64,000 nucleotides of DNA from NCBI GenBank assembly GCA_051651625.1, contig JBOFSQ010000036.1, positions 34,460 to 98,459 on the forward strand. Reading direction: 5' to 3'. The position numbers and the translations under genes were made by a program. Positions 17,854 to 27,404 of this stretch are shown here, one piece after another (positions within the stretch are counted from its first letter, which is position 1; the number at the start of each line of letters is the position of its first letter). The notes below the pieces were generated by a model, which worked only from the letters and a program-made list of their open reading frames with translations, searched no databases and was not told where the DNA came from. The DNA is from JBOFSQ01 sp051651625. Lineage in GTDB: Bacteria > Planctomycetota > Planctomycetia > Pirellulales > Thermoguttaceae.

Positions 17854-18391
17854 CATTGCCGAAACTTTTGGCGGTAGCGCAAAATTTAGTGTATATGAAA
17901 TTGTCGGTAATTTCAAGTTACCCAGCATCGTGCGAGCATCAGACGGGAAGGTCATTGCCCCCAGACCGGATCAACTCGTAGCGAGAGCCGTGGTTCCCAA
18001 CGATAACGGCAACACGGATGATGTGGATGCGATTGCATTTGTCAAGGGTCATAACTTTCTTGATGCGTGTCTTCCCAGAAGAGACAAGAACGCAGAAAGC
18101 GAAGCGATGCAAAAGCTGACGGTCGGCGAAGCGTTCGATGCCATACCGCAGTTCGGACGGCAAACTTGGGGAACGCTGCCCGGACAGGGTACAACAGACG
18201 TATCGCTTGAATTTGTCATAACAAATAAGAGCGGCAAGCGGAGCCAAGCGAAAATCATATTTTCACCCACTATGGCTCCGCGTGATACGGTACGCACATC
18301 AAGCCCGTCTGGTGTATGGATCGATGGTGTACCACAAGGCGGTACTACAGCTTTTTTCAACACAATCTGCGATCAACTGGATAATAGGTAG
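17810..18391 (+). CDS. Hypothetical protein overlapping the WD40/ankyrin gene
   Basis: A 193-residue frame overlapping the preceding gene by 44 bases in the +1 frame. No ribosome binding site is evident. The ATG sits exactly on the end of a seven-A run (codons GAA AAA AAT in the first gene), so loss of one A in the transcript or genome would join the two proteins without a break. Segments such as FSVYEIVGNFKLPSIV, EAFDAIPQFGRQTWGTLPG and VSLEFVITNKSGKRSQAKI look like real protein, and a late position in the operon fits. No family recognised. It may be a separate gene, or the displaced C-terminus of the upstream protein. Confidence 0.55.
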   Translation: MARLTQRQLVAVPDNIAETFGGSAKFSVYEIVGNFKLPSIVRASDGKVIAPRPDQLVARAVVPNDNGNTDDVDAIAFVKGHNFLDACLPRRDKNAESEAMQKLTVGEAFDAIPQFGRQTWGTLPGQGTTDVSLEFVITNKSGKRSQAKIIFSPTMAPRDTVRTSSPSGVWIDGVPQGGTTAFFNTICDQLDNR

Positions 18392-18531
18392 TTTTATCGC
18401 ACATCTAAAAATCACACACCACAGAATTGGCATGACAGACCTGTTCTACGTTTACCAGCACGGCGATTTATCGTGAACGGTTACAGCCTCTCATTGTGAT
18501 GGTCGATGCGTGGAACTTCGCAAACAGCCAG

Positions 18532-20469
18532 CTAGCGTGTTCCTTGCGCGACGGGAACGGGCGTGAGGCGCGCGGAGAGCGTGATCGCTTCGCGTATGCA
18601 CGGGTCGTCCGGCGCAGACGACGGATAACGCGGTGGCGGTACCGCGCCGTCAATCGGACGAGCGACAACAATGCGTCCGTCGCTGTCGCCAACGACAACA
18701 TCGGGCGTCACGCCAACACCGGTGAACGGTAGACCGTTCGGTGAGAAAAAGTTTTCGGTTGTCACTCGCAGGCCACCGATTTTTGTCGGCGGATTTGTGT
18801 CGCGGTCAAAGAACGGGTGAATCGCCTGCACCGAATCTTTCCCGAAACTGCGGCACCCGACGATGAGGCCGCGATGATGGTCGCGGATCGCACCGGCAAA
18901 AATTTCTGCCGCACTCGCACTGTCTTGATCAATGAGCACAATCAGCGGAACCTGCCACGTCCCCGGCTCGGTCGCCAAGTACGGTGTTTCAATACCTCCC
19001 GGATGCGCCGTGCGCACAATCACACCTTTGTCGATGAAGAGGTCAACCGCCTCTATACAGACCGGCAAAAGTCCGCCCGGATTGTGACGCAAATCGAGAA
19101 CAAGACACGTCATCCCTTGGCGATAGAGTGACCAAAGTGCGTCGCGGAGTTCCGTCACTGTTCGCATTTGGAAACACGTCAGCTTGACGTAACCGAGCGA
19201 CGAGGAGAGCATGTGAATGTCTTCAACACTCGGCACCTCAACGCGGCGGCGTACCATCGACACTGTTCGCGTAATCCCGCTGCGTGAACGGATCGTTAAC
19301 TTTGCGACAGAACCTGCAACACCTTGGAGTAAGTCGGCGGCGCGGTCGGTGTCGCGGTGTTGCGTCGTCTGGTCGTTGACGGCGAGGATACGATCACCTT
19401 CACAAAGCCCAGCTTCTTTCGCCGGACTCCCCGAAATCACTCGGAGTACGATGAGCGATTCGCGGTCAGACGTAAGTTCCACGCCGATCCCGACGAGTTG
19501 ACCACTGATCATCGAGTTGGAATCTTCGAGTTGTCCTCGCGTGAGGTACGCGGTGTATGGGTCGAGCGAGTTTGCGGCACCGGCAAGCATCTCGAAAAAC
19601 GTCGCCTTGATCGGTACACCTGCCTCGCGCTGGAGCGACTGGGCGAGTTGCCACGTCGCCGATTCGACTTCTTCGAGCGAACGCGGTGCGATATTGCGGT
19701 ACGGTGCGGCGACGGCAGCGAGTTCGTCATTAGAGCGAGTTACGGAGTGCGCCGAACGGAACGCCTCTTCGCCGAGCGAGATTGTCAGTTGTGAGAATCC
19801 AGCTTGAAATATCGCGTCCCAAGTTGGTGCGGTGAGATGACTCGTCTGCAAACGCATCATCACTTCACGATAGTGTTTCAAGAACGCATCGAACGAACGA
19901 TTTTTGAGTTCGTCGATGAAACTTGCGTCGTGATAGCGGCGGTTGACATCGTAGTGATAGCGGGCGATGTGGTACCGCGCGAAGATATCGGGGTGATGCT
20001 GATACGCACGGAGCGACGCTTCGTAATACTGCAACAGTTCACCCCAACGCGATGAACGTTCGAGCGGTTCGGCATCGGCCAAGACGCGACGCACCGATTC
20101 TTCGAGCGATTCCGGTTGCGTTGCACCGGTCACTGGCGGACTGGCCACCGCTTCCGGCGCGACCGAAGCTGGCCGTGTCGGCGAAAGACGTGTTGGCGGT
20201 GGCGGGACGAGCGGCTGAAGTTGTTGTGATGGCGAGAACTGCGATGGCAAGAGCGATTCTTCGGTCTGCTCACGCACCGTTCCGCGCGGCGGCACAAACC
20301 GCACCCCACTCCCACTCGGCACCGCACTGCTTGACACCGCACCGTCTTGCGAACCAGCCTCAACAGGCATAACAAAACGTACACTACTGGTTTCCACGCC
20401 GGAAACTGGCAGTGTCACGCATAGAACGAGTCCGAGTTTACAGAAGAAAGAGACGTGTGACCAAGCCAT
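18532..20469 (-). CDS. C-terminal processing peptidase (S41 family) with PDZ domain
   Basis: The ATG at 20467-20469 gives 645 residues and a good signal peptide (WSHVSFFCKLGLVLCVTLPVSG); the frame extends 16 codons further upstream, which is less likely. A proline-rich low-complexity region follows (about 30-130), then an N-terminal helical part, a PDZ domain (GIGVELTSDRESLIVLRVISG, GLCEGDRILAVND) and the tail-specific protease core: VLDLRHNPGGLLP, the nucleophile Ser in DSASAAEIFAGA, and Lys in SFGKDSVQ. The family trims secreted or membrane proteins at their C-termini. It faces the GYF cluster tail-to-tail. No operon partners. Confidence 0.9.
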   Translation of the reverse strand: MAWSHVSFFCKLGLVLCVTLPVSGVETSSVRFVMPVEAGSQDGAVSSSAVPSGSGVRFVPPRGTVREQTEESLLPSQFSPSQQLQPLVPPPPTRLSPTRPASVAPEAVASPPVTGATQPESLEESVRRVLADAEPLERSSRWGELLQYYEASLRAYQHHPDIFARYHIARYHYDVNRRYHDASFIDELKNRSFDAFLKHYREVMMRLQTSHLTAPTWDAIFQAGFSQLTISLGEEAFRSAHSVTRSNDELAAVAAPYRNIAPRSLEEVESATWQLAQSLQREAGVPIKATFFEMLAGAANSLDPYTAYLTRGQLEDSNSMISGQLVGIGVELTSDRESLIVLRVISGSPAKEAGLCEGDRILAVNDQTTQHRDTDRAADLLQGVAGSVAKLTIRSRSGITRTVSMVRRRVEVPSVEDIHMLSSSLGYVKLTCFQMRTVTELRDALWSLYRQGMTCLVLDLRHNPGGLLPVCIEAVDLFIDKGVIVRTAHPGGIETPYLATEPGTWQVPLIVLIDQDSASAAEIFAGAIRDHHRGLIVGCRSFGKDSVQAIHPFFDRDTNPPTKIGGLRVTTENFFSPNGLPFTGVGVTPDVVVGDSDGRIVVARPIDGAVPPPRYPSSAPDDPCIREAITLSARLTPVPVAQGTR

Positions 20470-20865
20470 ATGTATACCACGCAATATGTTAGAATCCGCA
20501 ACAAGTACCATCAACACAGCGGAACTTTCGGACGCCCCGCCTCACTCGGCCCTACGCAGTGTAACCCACGAAGTTGGGGGCGTCAAAAAACTTTTGTGAA
20601 AAGAAGGGCGTGCCGGGCGGCAACGTTCGTAACGGCTTCAGTCTGTATGAAAGATACCGTGTGTACACGATGCCGAAAACTGTAGCGGACAGCGCGATTG
20701 TTCAGACGAATCTGTTCAGACGCAAGTATTGCGTGACAACCGAGATGACACCGCTTCACGGGCGTCATTACGTCCCCGAAAGAGAGTCGGGGGAAGAAGA
20801 AATGGAACGAACTTTCACGCGACCTGCTTGCATACGTCGCATTGGATTTTTTCGTCCCACAACAA

Positions 20866-20934
20866 GAACACGAAGCGTAAGCGAGTGCCACAGAATCGAA
20901 GTGGGAAGCGTAAGCGAGTGCCCGAATCGCCATT
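20866..20934. repeat. Two tandem element D copies
   Basis: Two occurrences of GAAGCGTAAGCGAGTGCC spaced by about 30 bases. Confidence 0.75.
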
Positions 20935-20981
20935 GGACGCAGAGTTCGTCATTCTCGCGTAGACGAGAACGACGGAATCTC

Positions 20982-21083
20982 AATGGCAGGCGGAATGAAG
21001 CGTAGCGCAATGACGCAGAATTGCCAGTTGACGCCAAACAGCGTCATTGCGGCGGGAATACCGCCTCCATTCCGCCTGCCATT
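20982..21083. repeat. Inverted-repeat element
   Basis: AATGGCAGGCGGAAT (20982) and its exact complement ATTCCGCCTGCCATT (21069) bound about 100 bases. Inside is a smaller AATGACGC/GCGTCATT pair. Confidence 0.65.
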
Positions 21084-21474
21084 ACCCGCCATCAAGTTTT
21101 ACTACACCCGCACAACACGAGAACTTTCTCGCCCCGATTGACGCCCATTCAGACTGCGGTAGAATGCCCGCCATCGTTTGTCATTTTTCAAATCACCACA
21201 CGGAGATTTTTATCGAAGAGCCCGTTTAGTTTCGTACATTTAGATTTCGCGTAAGCGATTGTTGATTTCCCGCAAATACAGCCAAGTATTAAGGAATACC
21301 AACAGTGTCGTTGCCGCGTCCCGAAAGGGGCGTTTGGTCGATGTTGTGGTATTTGCCCTTTGGCTGGGGTAGCGGGAACAGCGCGGTCAATGCGCCCCGT
21401 TTCTTTGGGTGCTTGACTGTGAGATTGGTGTTCGTCGTCTTTCACCTCACTTCGGCACTTTTTAGAAAGAGTAC

Positions 21475-23676
21475 ATGTCTTCTCTATCAGCTTTTTGCAA
21501 AAAGTTCTACCTTTTTGCCCCCACACTCATTGCGGTTTTGATTGCGTCGGCAGCGACGACACTTTTGGATTATCGCAACTCTTCTTTGGTTCTGCAAGAA
21601 ACGCTCACCGAAAAGCAATTGGATATTGCGAATAACGTGGGGCGTTCGATAGCGGACGCGGCGGCGGTTGCGCGGCGAAATGCGATCACGCTGGGAAGTC
21701 TGCCAGCAACACTCGATTCGTTGCAAAATTATTGCGATCCCAATTTTGTAATCGACCGGTATTTGCACGACGTTTTTGCAAGAGCACGCAGCGAAGCAAA
21801 CGAAGTTAGCAATGTGACTTTATTTGACCGCGCAGGGAAGTCGCTAATTGACGGTCTTGATTTTGAGTTGGATATTTCAGCTCTCGATTATTTCAAGCAG
21901 GCGCAGCGATGTGGAGATTTTATGACGTGTGCTATTTCGCTGCGTACAGGCAAACGTCAGCTTTTTTATGTTCATCCCGTAAAAGATGCAAACGGCACCT
22001 TTATTGGCATGACGCGGGTCTCGGTGGATTTAGATGCACCAATCCAAAGATGGATGCAAGCGTTACCTCCAGACAAAGAGTATCGTTTTCGGATTATCGA
22101 CGAACAAGGTGAGATTATCTATACCTCCGTGAGCGGTGAAAATGTTGCCAATATCGGCGAATTAGCCAAAAGTGCTCTTCTCGATGTGGCACCCGGAACA
22201 TTGATGACTCTTAACGATAACTACGGTAAGAGCAAGCGGTTAGCTCTTCGAGTAAAGATACCGCTAGAAGGAGTGAAGTTGTATGTCCTTGTGGAAATCG
22301 ACAAGACAAAGGTTTTTGCCCGCGTGAACGAGATGTTGGTCACTTCGCTCTGGTTTAGCAGTGCGATTGGGATTGCTGTTATACTGGTAGTTTCTTACAC
22401 GCTGATTCATTTGTCCGCGACGATACAAGATTTAGAAGCAGCGAATCGGAAGGCACTCATCATCACGAATGCGGAACTCGAAAAAAGCGTCGCCCAGCGC
22501 ACCATCGAACTTTGCGACGCACGCGAGCAAGCGTTAGCCGCCAGCCGTTCCAAGAGTGATTTTTTGGCGAATATGAGCCACGAAATTCGCACGCCAATGA
22601 ACGGCATTATCGGCTTGTCACATTTGGCGTTGCAAACAGAATACTCGCTGCCACAAGTGCGCAGTTATGTCAGCAAAATTGATATGTCCGCGAAAACTTT
22701 GCTGCGTATCATCAACGACATTCTCGACTTCTCAAAAATCGAAGCGGGAAAATTAGAGATGGAGCATATCCCGTTTCATCTTGACAAAGTGCTCGAAAAC
22801 GTGACGCAGCCGCTTTTGCCCGCCATCGACGAAAAGGGTTTGAAACTTATTTACAACCTTGATCCTGATTTGCCGATTGCGCTGGTGGGCGACCCAACTC
22901 GTTTGGGGCAGGTGATTTTGAATCTTGTCAGCAACGCGATGAAGTTTACGCATAATGGGATTATCACCATTCGCATCAGTACAGTCTCACAAACTGATAG
23001 TGATGTGTTGCTGCGTTTTGACGTGATCGACTCTGGAATTGGGATTAGTCCCGACAAAGCCTTGCACCTCTTTGACGCCTTTACGCAAGCCAACGCTTCC
23101 ACCTCCCGACATTACGGCGGCACGGGATTGGGCTTGAGTATTTGTAAGAGCTTGGTGAAAATGATGGGTGGAGAGATTAACGTCGAGAGCGAATTGGGCA
23201 AGGGGACGACGTTTTCTTTTACGGCAAAATTTGGACGCCACACGGAGAGCATGTGCGACGGCACGAAATCGGCAATACTCAGCAATTCGCCGATGCCGCT
23301 TCAAGACAAGCAAATTCTGTTGGCTGAAGACAACCTCATCAATCAGATTGTTGCGACGCAACTTCTCAAAAGTTACGGCTGCAACGTAACTGTTGTTGGC
23401 AACGGTTTGGAGGCGGTGAAACTGGTAGAAAGCCTGCCGTTTGACGCGGTGCTGATGGACATTCAAATGCCCGAAATGGACGGCATCGAAGCGACGCAGC
23501 GCATCCGCGAAAACGAGCGTTTCAGCGACTTACCAATCATCGCCATGACCGCGCACGCAATGAGCGACGACGCCGAAAAGAGTCTCCAGTCCGGCATGCA
23601 AGCGCACATCACAAAACCCATCGACCCAAAACTCCTCTTCGCTACGCTGGTAAAGTGGGCGATGAAGAAACGGTGA
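21475..23676 (+). CDS. Hybrid sensor histidine kinase/response regulator with Cache-like sensor
   Basis: A 733-residue protein with two membrane helices (about 12-32 and 280-302) enclosing an extracytoplasmic domain of about 250 residues that reads like a Cache sensor (NVTLFDRAGKSLIDG, FYVHPVKDANGTFIGMTRVSVD). A coiled linker leads to HisKA with the phosphoacceptor His in FLANMSHEIRTPMNG. Next is the ATPase domain (N box LNLVSNAMKF, DSGIGIS, GGTGLGLS) and a C-terminal receiver (AEDNLINQ, phosphoacceptor Asp in VLMDIQMPEMDG, Lys in ITKPID). The ligand is unknown. No output regulator is adjacent, so signalling probably goes through a phosphotransfer protein elsewhere. Confidence 0.92.
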   Translation: MSSLSAFCKKFYLFAPTLIAVLIASAATTLLDYRNSSLVLQETLTEKQLDIANNVGRSIADAAAVARRNAITLGSLPATLDSLQNYCDPNFVIDRYLHDVFARARSEANEVSNVTLFDRAGKSLIDGLDFELDISALDYFKQAQRCGDFMTCAISLRTGKRQLFYVHPVKDANGTFIGMTRVSVDLDAPIQRWMQALPPDKEYRFRIIDEQGEIIYTSVSGENVANIGELAKSALLDVAPGTLMTLNDNYGKSKRLALRVKIPLEGVKLYVLVEIDKTKVFARVNEMLVTSLWFSSAIGIAVILVVSYTLIHLSATIQDLEAANRKALIITNAELEKSVAQRTIELCDAREQALAASRSKSDFLANMSHEIRTPMNGIIGLSHLALQTEYSLPQVRSYVSKIDMSAKTLLRIINDILDFSKIEAGKLEMEHIPFHLDKVLENVTQPLLPAIDEKGLKLIYNLDPDLPIALVGDPTRLGQVILNLVSNAMKFTHNGIITIRISTVSQTDSDVLLRFDVIDSGIGISPDKALHLFDAFTQANASTSRHYGGTGLGLSICKSLVKMMGGEINVESELGKGTTFSFTAKFGRHTESMCDGTKSAILSNSPMPLQDKQILLAEDNLINQIVATQLLKSYGCNVTVVGNGLEAVKLVESLPFDAVLMDIQMPEMDGIEATQRIRENERFSDLPIIAMTAHAMSDDAEKSLQSGMQAHITKPIDPKLLFATLVKWAMKKR

Positions 23677-23939
23677 ATGGTTGCATTCTTTCTTCGTCCA
23701 GACGGGGCAAATATGAAAACGACACTGCGAATCGTTTTCGTTATTGCGTCTGCGTCGCGTGTGTTCTTTAGATTCCCGCTTCCGTCGCGGGAATGACGGA
23801 CTTTGCGCCGAATAACGATGCAGCGGATGCAATTGTGCCCGCGACGTTTTCACTGTCAGTCAGTACGCTCCGCTCCCTTCCGGATTCTATTCTGAAGCGG
23901 CGCGGGTGATTATTCTGCGCAAGTTCCCGGCAAAAATCG
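23677..23939. other. Short gap with repeat G copy 2
   Basis: No gene. Contains a short palindrome (TTCCCGCTTCCGTCGCGGGAA, approximately 23773-23793) and, at 23823-23851, the second copy of the 29-base repeat also found at 5894-5922. Confidence 0.55.
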
Positions 23940-24899
23940 TCACGCCACTTTTGCGTGCGCTCGAGGGTGCGCCTTTTCGTAGATTGCGAGAATGCCGGTC
24001 GTGCTGACGTGTGTGTAGATTTGCGTCGTGACGAGGCTCTTGTGGCCGAGAAGTTCTTGCACGCTGCGGATGTCGGCACCGCTGTTGAGAAGGTGCGTTG
24101 CGAAACTGTGACGGAGTGTGTGCGGCGACGTTCGTGTGTCGAGTCCAGTTTCTTTGATGTACTTCTCAAGCATTCGCGCGACACTGCGCGTCGTCAGTCG
24201 CGTACCGAGTCGTCCCAAGAAAACCGGCATTGCGGGGGTGTCTTTGCGGGCCGCGAGCGGTTGCGTCATATTCGGTTGCGGGACGAGTCGCCCAGCAAGA
24301 ATCTCACCACGCAATGCGAGCCAACGCTTCACCGCCTTGACTGCAAACGAACCAAGCGGCGCGAAACGCTCTTTGCGTCCCTTGCCGCGAACGCGAACAA
24401 TTCCGTCGTCGAGAATGAGATCGCCGACGTTGATCCCGACAAGTTCGCTCACACGCAGTCCAGCCGAGTAGAGCGTTTCCAAAATCGCGCGGTCGCGGAC
24501 ACCTTGCGGGTCGAGTGCGGGCGGCGACTCAAGTAACTTCGCAATCTCGTTCGTCGAAAGAAAATATGGCAACGTCCGCTGACCACGCGGATTGCGAAGC
24601 GGTTTGGCGATGTTCTCAACAACAAATCCGTCGCGCATTCCGAACCTGAAGAAACTGCGGAGTGACGCGAGTCGCCGCGCAATCGTCGTTGCGGCGTATT
24701 CAGCGTCGCTCATCGCCGCAAGATAACCACGCAACTCAAGCGTCGTGAGTTCCGATGGTTCCGGCGTTCTACCATTCCGCACGTCGGTGACGTATTCGGT
24801 GAGCGCAGCAAGGTCTTCGGAGTAACTCTTGATCGTAAGCTCCGAAGCGTTCCGCTCGACACGCAAGTATTTGAGAAAACGTGCGATAGATTGGAGCAT
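23940..24899 (-). CDS. Tyrosine recombinase of the XerC/XerD type
   Basis: The ATG at 24897-24899 gives 319 residues, the usual Xer length; the frame runs 29 codons further up through repeat-like sequence and is not preferred. An N-terminal SAM-like domain (FLKYLRVERNASELTIKSYSEDL) is followed by the catalytic domain: Arg in LYSAGLRVSELVGI, Lys in RVRGKGRKERF, HxxR in SPHTLRHSFATHLL, His in LGHKSLVTTQ and the Tyr nucleophile in IYTHVS. XerC/D resolve chromosome dimers at dif. I see no dif-like site next to the gene and no phage or integron genes, so a housekeeping role is likely. XerC and XerD cannot be told apart here. Confidence 0.9.
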   Translation of the reverse strand: MLQSIARFLKYLRVERNASELTIKSYSEDLAALTEYVTDVRNGRTPEPSELTTLELRGYLAAMSDAEYAATTIARRLASLRSFFRFGMRDGFVVENIAKPLRNPRGQRTLPYFLSTNEIAKLLESPPALDPQGVRDRAILETLYSAGLRVSELVGINVGDLILDDGIVRVRGKGRKERFAPLGSFAVKAVKRWLALRGEILAGRLVPQPNMTQPLAARKDTPAMPVFLGRLGTRLTTRSVARMLEKYIKETGLDTRTSPHTLRHSFATHLLNSGADIRSVQELLGHKSLVTTQIYTHVSTTGILAIYEKAHPRAHAKVA

Positions 24900-24914
24900 G
24901 GTCTGGTGGTGATT

Positions 24915-25020
24915 GGCCAGTGATTGGCTCTGACACGGACACACGGACAAACACGGACGATCACAGACGAACACGGACAAATTCAACTACTTCCGTCCGT
25001 GTTTGTCCGTGAAAGTCAGT
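24915..25020. repeat. ACACGGAC-type repeat cluster
   Basis: Several copies of CACGGACAAACACGGAC-like sequence with an inverted copy (GTCCGTGTTTGTCCGTG) on the right. A similar inverted cluster lies at 39350-39400. Confidence 0.65.
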
Positions 25021-25036
25021 GTCTCATCGCTCATCT

Positions 25037-25336
25037 TTACCAATCTTCCGCCGTCATCAGATTGCAGCGCGACGAGACTTGCTGGTATTCCTGTTCCATT
25101 GATTGGCGCAGACTCTCTTGGCGAATCTTCTGGCTCAACACCGCAGCGTCGTACCAAGTGAAACTCAATTCAGGATTGGAAGCGTAGCGGCCCAGCACGC
25201 GCAGCGTCTCGGCGCGATTCGACTCGCTGTAGAGAAAAACGTACCGCTCTTCCCCTTTCACTAGGGCGAGGACATGGATGTCTTGGTTCACGTTGGTGAG
25301 TCCTTGAGTGCTGGGGAGTAGGTTGTCGTGAGGCAT
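25037..25336 (-). CDS. Conserved small hypothetical protein
   Basis: A 99-residue acidic protein. The ATG at 25336 is chosen over a TTG 16 codons upstream because GAGGAAG lies at good distance before it. The sequence contains two strands and two helices by eye (DIHVLALVKGEERYVFLYSE; AETLRVLGRYASNPELSFTWYDAAVLSQKIRQE), with no signal peptide and no known motif. The stop lies right beside the ACACGGAC repeat cluster. Function unknown. The regular composition and good start argue that it is real. Confidence 0.65.
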   Translation of the reverse strand: MPHDNLLPSTQGLTNVNQDIHVLALVKGEERYVFLYSESNRAETLRVLGRYASNPELSFTWYDAAVLSQKIRQESLRQSMEQEYQQVSSRCNLMTAEDW

Positions 25337-25494
25337 GAAGTCTTCTTCCTCGTATTGTGGAATCGGATTGTGGTAACGTCTCAAAAACGAAAACTGTCAA
25401 ACTTCGCTGTGGGAAAGTCGCGGAAACTGTGGACGCTAAAGCGGTGAGTGCGGAATTCGGAGTTTGCGAAAAATGGACGAGGTTTGCAGTGCGG

Positions 25495-25585
25495 GCACTC
25501 GCTTACGCTTCGTGTTCTTATCACTGGCCACTAGCCACCGACCACTGCTTCGGGCACTCGCTTACGCGTCGCGTTCTGATTCTCA
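25495..25585. repeat. Two element D copies in reverse orientation
   Basis: GGGCACTCGCTTACGC occurs at about 25496 and 25554. The second copy directly abuts the TGA stop of the lipoprotein gene on the minus strand. Confidence 0.75.
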
Positions 25586-27085
25586 ATATGTCTTACGTCC
25601 CCCGACCCAAGGCTTCCAAGTCTTCGTGACCGTTTCGCCCTTCCCAGCTCCGCCGCGTGCGGTGAGCATCTCCCAGATGTGCATCCGGCAGCAGAACGAG
25701 ACAAACTCCGTTTGGTTTTCGATCATCCCTTGCCAGCCGTCGATTCGTTTGTCGTCGCGGAAGAGGAGGTCGTAGTCGGCGAGTGCTTGAGTGAAGTCGC
25801 GGTCGTTTGCTTTGTATATCGCTGAATGCTGGATGACCGGCCCCTTGTTTACAACTTCGCCTTTCGGACGTTCGGGAAGTGGGCCGTCGGGGATGAAGCC
25901 GCGTGGATCGGGCCAGTCGGCGGGGAGTCCGGGGAATCGGTCTGGCTCGCCGACAATTTGTCCGGGCGTCGCCGTTGGCATCGCGGGCATCATCGGATAA
26001 AGCATCGGTTGCGGCGGAACCATCCCCGGCATCCAGCCGTACTGCGCGAGTGCTTCAGGCGGTACTCCGGGCGGGATCGGATAACCGGGGTACGAACCGT
26101 TGTACACACCACCAGCGAGCGGCGGAAGTGGCGGGACTGTATCGCTCCACGGCGACGCCTCCGGGCCTTGCGACAACTTCGGCAGTGCGGGGACGAGTGG
26201 TTGCGGAAGTACCGGCTCCGCTGGCGGAAGCGACTCCGCACCCGGAACATATGGAACTCCCGTCCCGATAAGTTGACGATTGAGTCCAATTTCTTGCTGC
26301 TTCGCCGCAAGCTCGGTGAGATTCAGCGTTGCGTCGGCGGCACCACCTCCAGCACTGCCGCCAGCGGCGTTTGCGGGTTCGGTGTCCCAGTACGAAACGA
26401 GCTGGATTCCGTTCGCATTGCTGACAAGTCTCTCACCCGGAACAGGAACGACTTTCCCGCGTCTTTGCGGCAGCGACGGCGGTGCGCCAGAGCTGAAACG
26501 GTTTTCCGTCGCCTCTTGTGGCGGGGCATCTGGAGTTTGCGTCTGGAGTTGTGCGCGGGCGAGGGCGTGTTCGGCCTGTAACAAAATTCTGTCTGGAATC
26601 TGGCTTTCTTCGGGCGTTCCCCACGGAAGTCCGCTGCCGGGAACAATCGTATGAAAGTACGGATTGACGGCGTACCACTCAACATCGAGTCCGAAGTTTT
26701 GCGGATAGTATGCGTGAAAACTGTTGACGCTCCCAACGACAACCGCCTCCACGCCGAGCAAACGCCCCAGTTTGCGGATGTCGTCTGCGCTCTCGAACCG
26801 CGTGATTTCGTTTTCAATCATCGCGTTTTCGACGAGACTTTGTGCGACGACGCGATACCCCGGAACCCGCTGAAGCTCCTCGGCGTAGAGCCGCGCACAC
26901 TCGCGGCCATCAATGTCGGTGGCACCGGTGCGGTTAAAAAAGGGAACGACGGCAATGTCGGTAAGTTGCGGGTACGGGTTGTGTAGCGTCGGTTTTACGC
27001 GCACAGTCGGCATAATCTCGCACCCAAGTTGGGCGACGAGAGCTGTCACGAGAATCAAAAGCATTGCAAATCTTTGGGAAAGCAT
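25583..27085 (-). CDS. Large lipoprotein with N-terminal LpoB/CsgG-like domain and Pro-rich middle
   Basis: The ATG at 27083-27085 gives 500 residues with a lipoprotein signal (MLLILVTALVAQLGCE; the Cys of LGC is the lipid site). The longer frame to 27199 would bury the signal. The first domain (DIAVVPFFNRTGATDIDG, RVPGYRVVAQSLVENAMI, GRLLGVEAVVVGSVN) has the strand-helix pattern of LpoB/CsgG-type outer membrane lipoproteins, which assemble or activate envelope machines. A long Pro/Gly-rich low-complexity region follows (about 230-430), then a short conserved-looking C-terminus (DRDFTQALADYDLLFRDDKR; FVSFCCRMHIWEMLT). Likely attached to the outer membrane. The partner is unknown. Confidence 0.7.
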   Translation of the reverse strand: MLSQRFAMLLILVTALVAQLGCEIMPTVRVKPTLHNPYPQLTDIAVVPFFNRTGATDIDGRECARLYAEELQRVPGYRVVAQSLVENAMIENEITRFESADDIRKLGRLLGVEAVVVGSVNSFHAYYPQNFGLDVEWYAVNPYFHTIVPGSGLPWGTPEESQIPDRILLQAEHALARAQLQTQTPDAPPQEATENRFSSGAPPSLPQRRGKVVPVPGERLVSNANGIQLVSYWDTEPANAAGGSAGGGAADATLNLTELAAKQQEIGLNRQLIGTGVPYVPGAESLPPAEPVLPQPLVPALPKLSQGPEASPWSDTVPPLPPLAGGVYNGSYPGYPIPPGVPPEALAQYGWMPGMVPPQPMLYPMMPAMPTATPGQIVGEPDRFPGLPADWPDPRGFIPDGPLPERPKGEVVNKGPVIQHSAIYKANDRDFTQALADYDLLFRDDKRIDGWQGMIENQTEFVSFCCRMHIWEMLTARGGAGKGETVTKTWKPWVGGRKTY

Positions 27086-27262
27086 ACGGAAACGCGCACC
27101 GGAATTGTCGGTATAATCGCTACGGACGTTTTTATCGTCAAAGTCACCCCGGTCTCTACAATGTTTTATGGCGGAATGTTGACCTTGCGATCTTGCCAAG
27201 TTGTGTTTATTTTGGATAATCGCCAGTAGCGACGCTGAAATTCTGTGGGCGCAGTGGACAAT

Positions 27263-27365
27263 AGACCTGTTCGTAAACTTGCACTGCGGTTCGGCGTAGC
27301 CGAACCCTCCAAACGCCGTGCGGCGTATGGCTGGAGGGTTCGGCTATGCCGAACCTGAACTACTC
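27263..27365. repeat. Element B copy 2
   Basis: Same hairpin as at 2972 (GGTTCGGCGTAGCCGAACC, then GGAGGGTTCGGCTATGCC), again starting with AGACCTGTTC. It lies in the divergent gap upstream of the Topo VI A gene. Confidence 0.85.
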
Positions 27366-27404
27366 CGTCCACAACGTCTACATTGTTCACAACCACCAAT
27401 CACA

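Larger units (their letters stand above)
20470..21474. other. Repeat-rich gap upstream of a hybrid kinase
   Basis: About one kilobase without a supported gene. Frames here are built from element D copies (about 20866-20934) and an inverted-repeat element (20982-21083), and translate to low-complexity basic peptides. The kinase promoter is presumably in the last 200 bases. I cannot identify it. Confidence 0.55.

Noticed and set aside
20574..21005. 143-residue plus-strand frame in the gap before the hybrid kinase
   Set aside because: It is built largely from two element D copies and an inverted repeat and has no domain or ribosome binding site.
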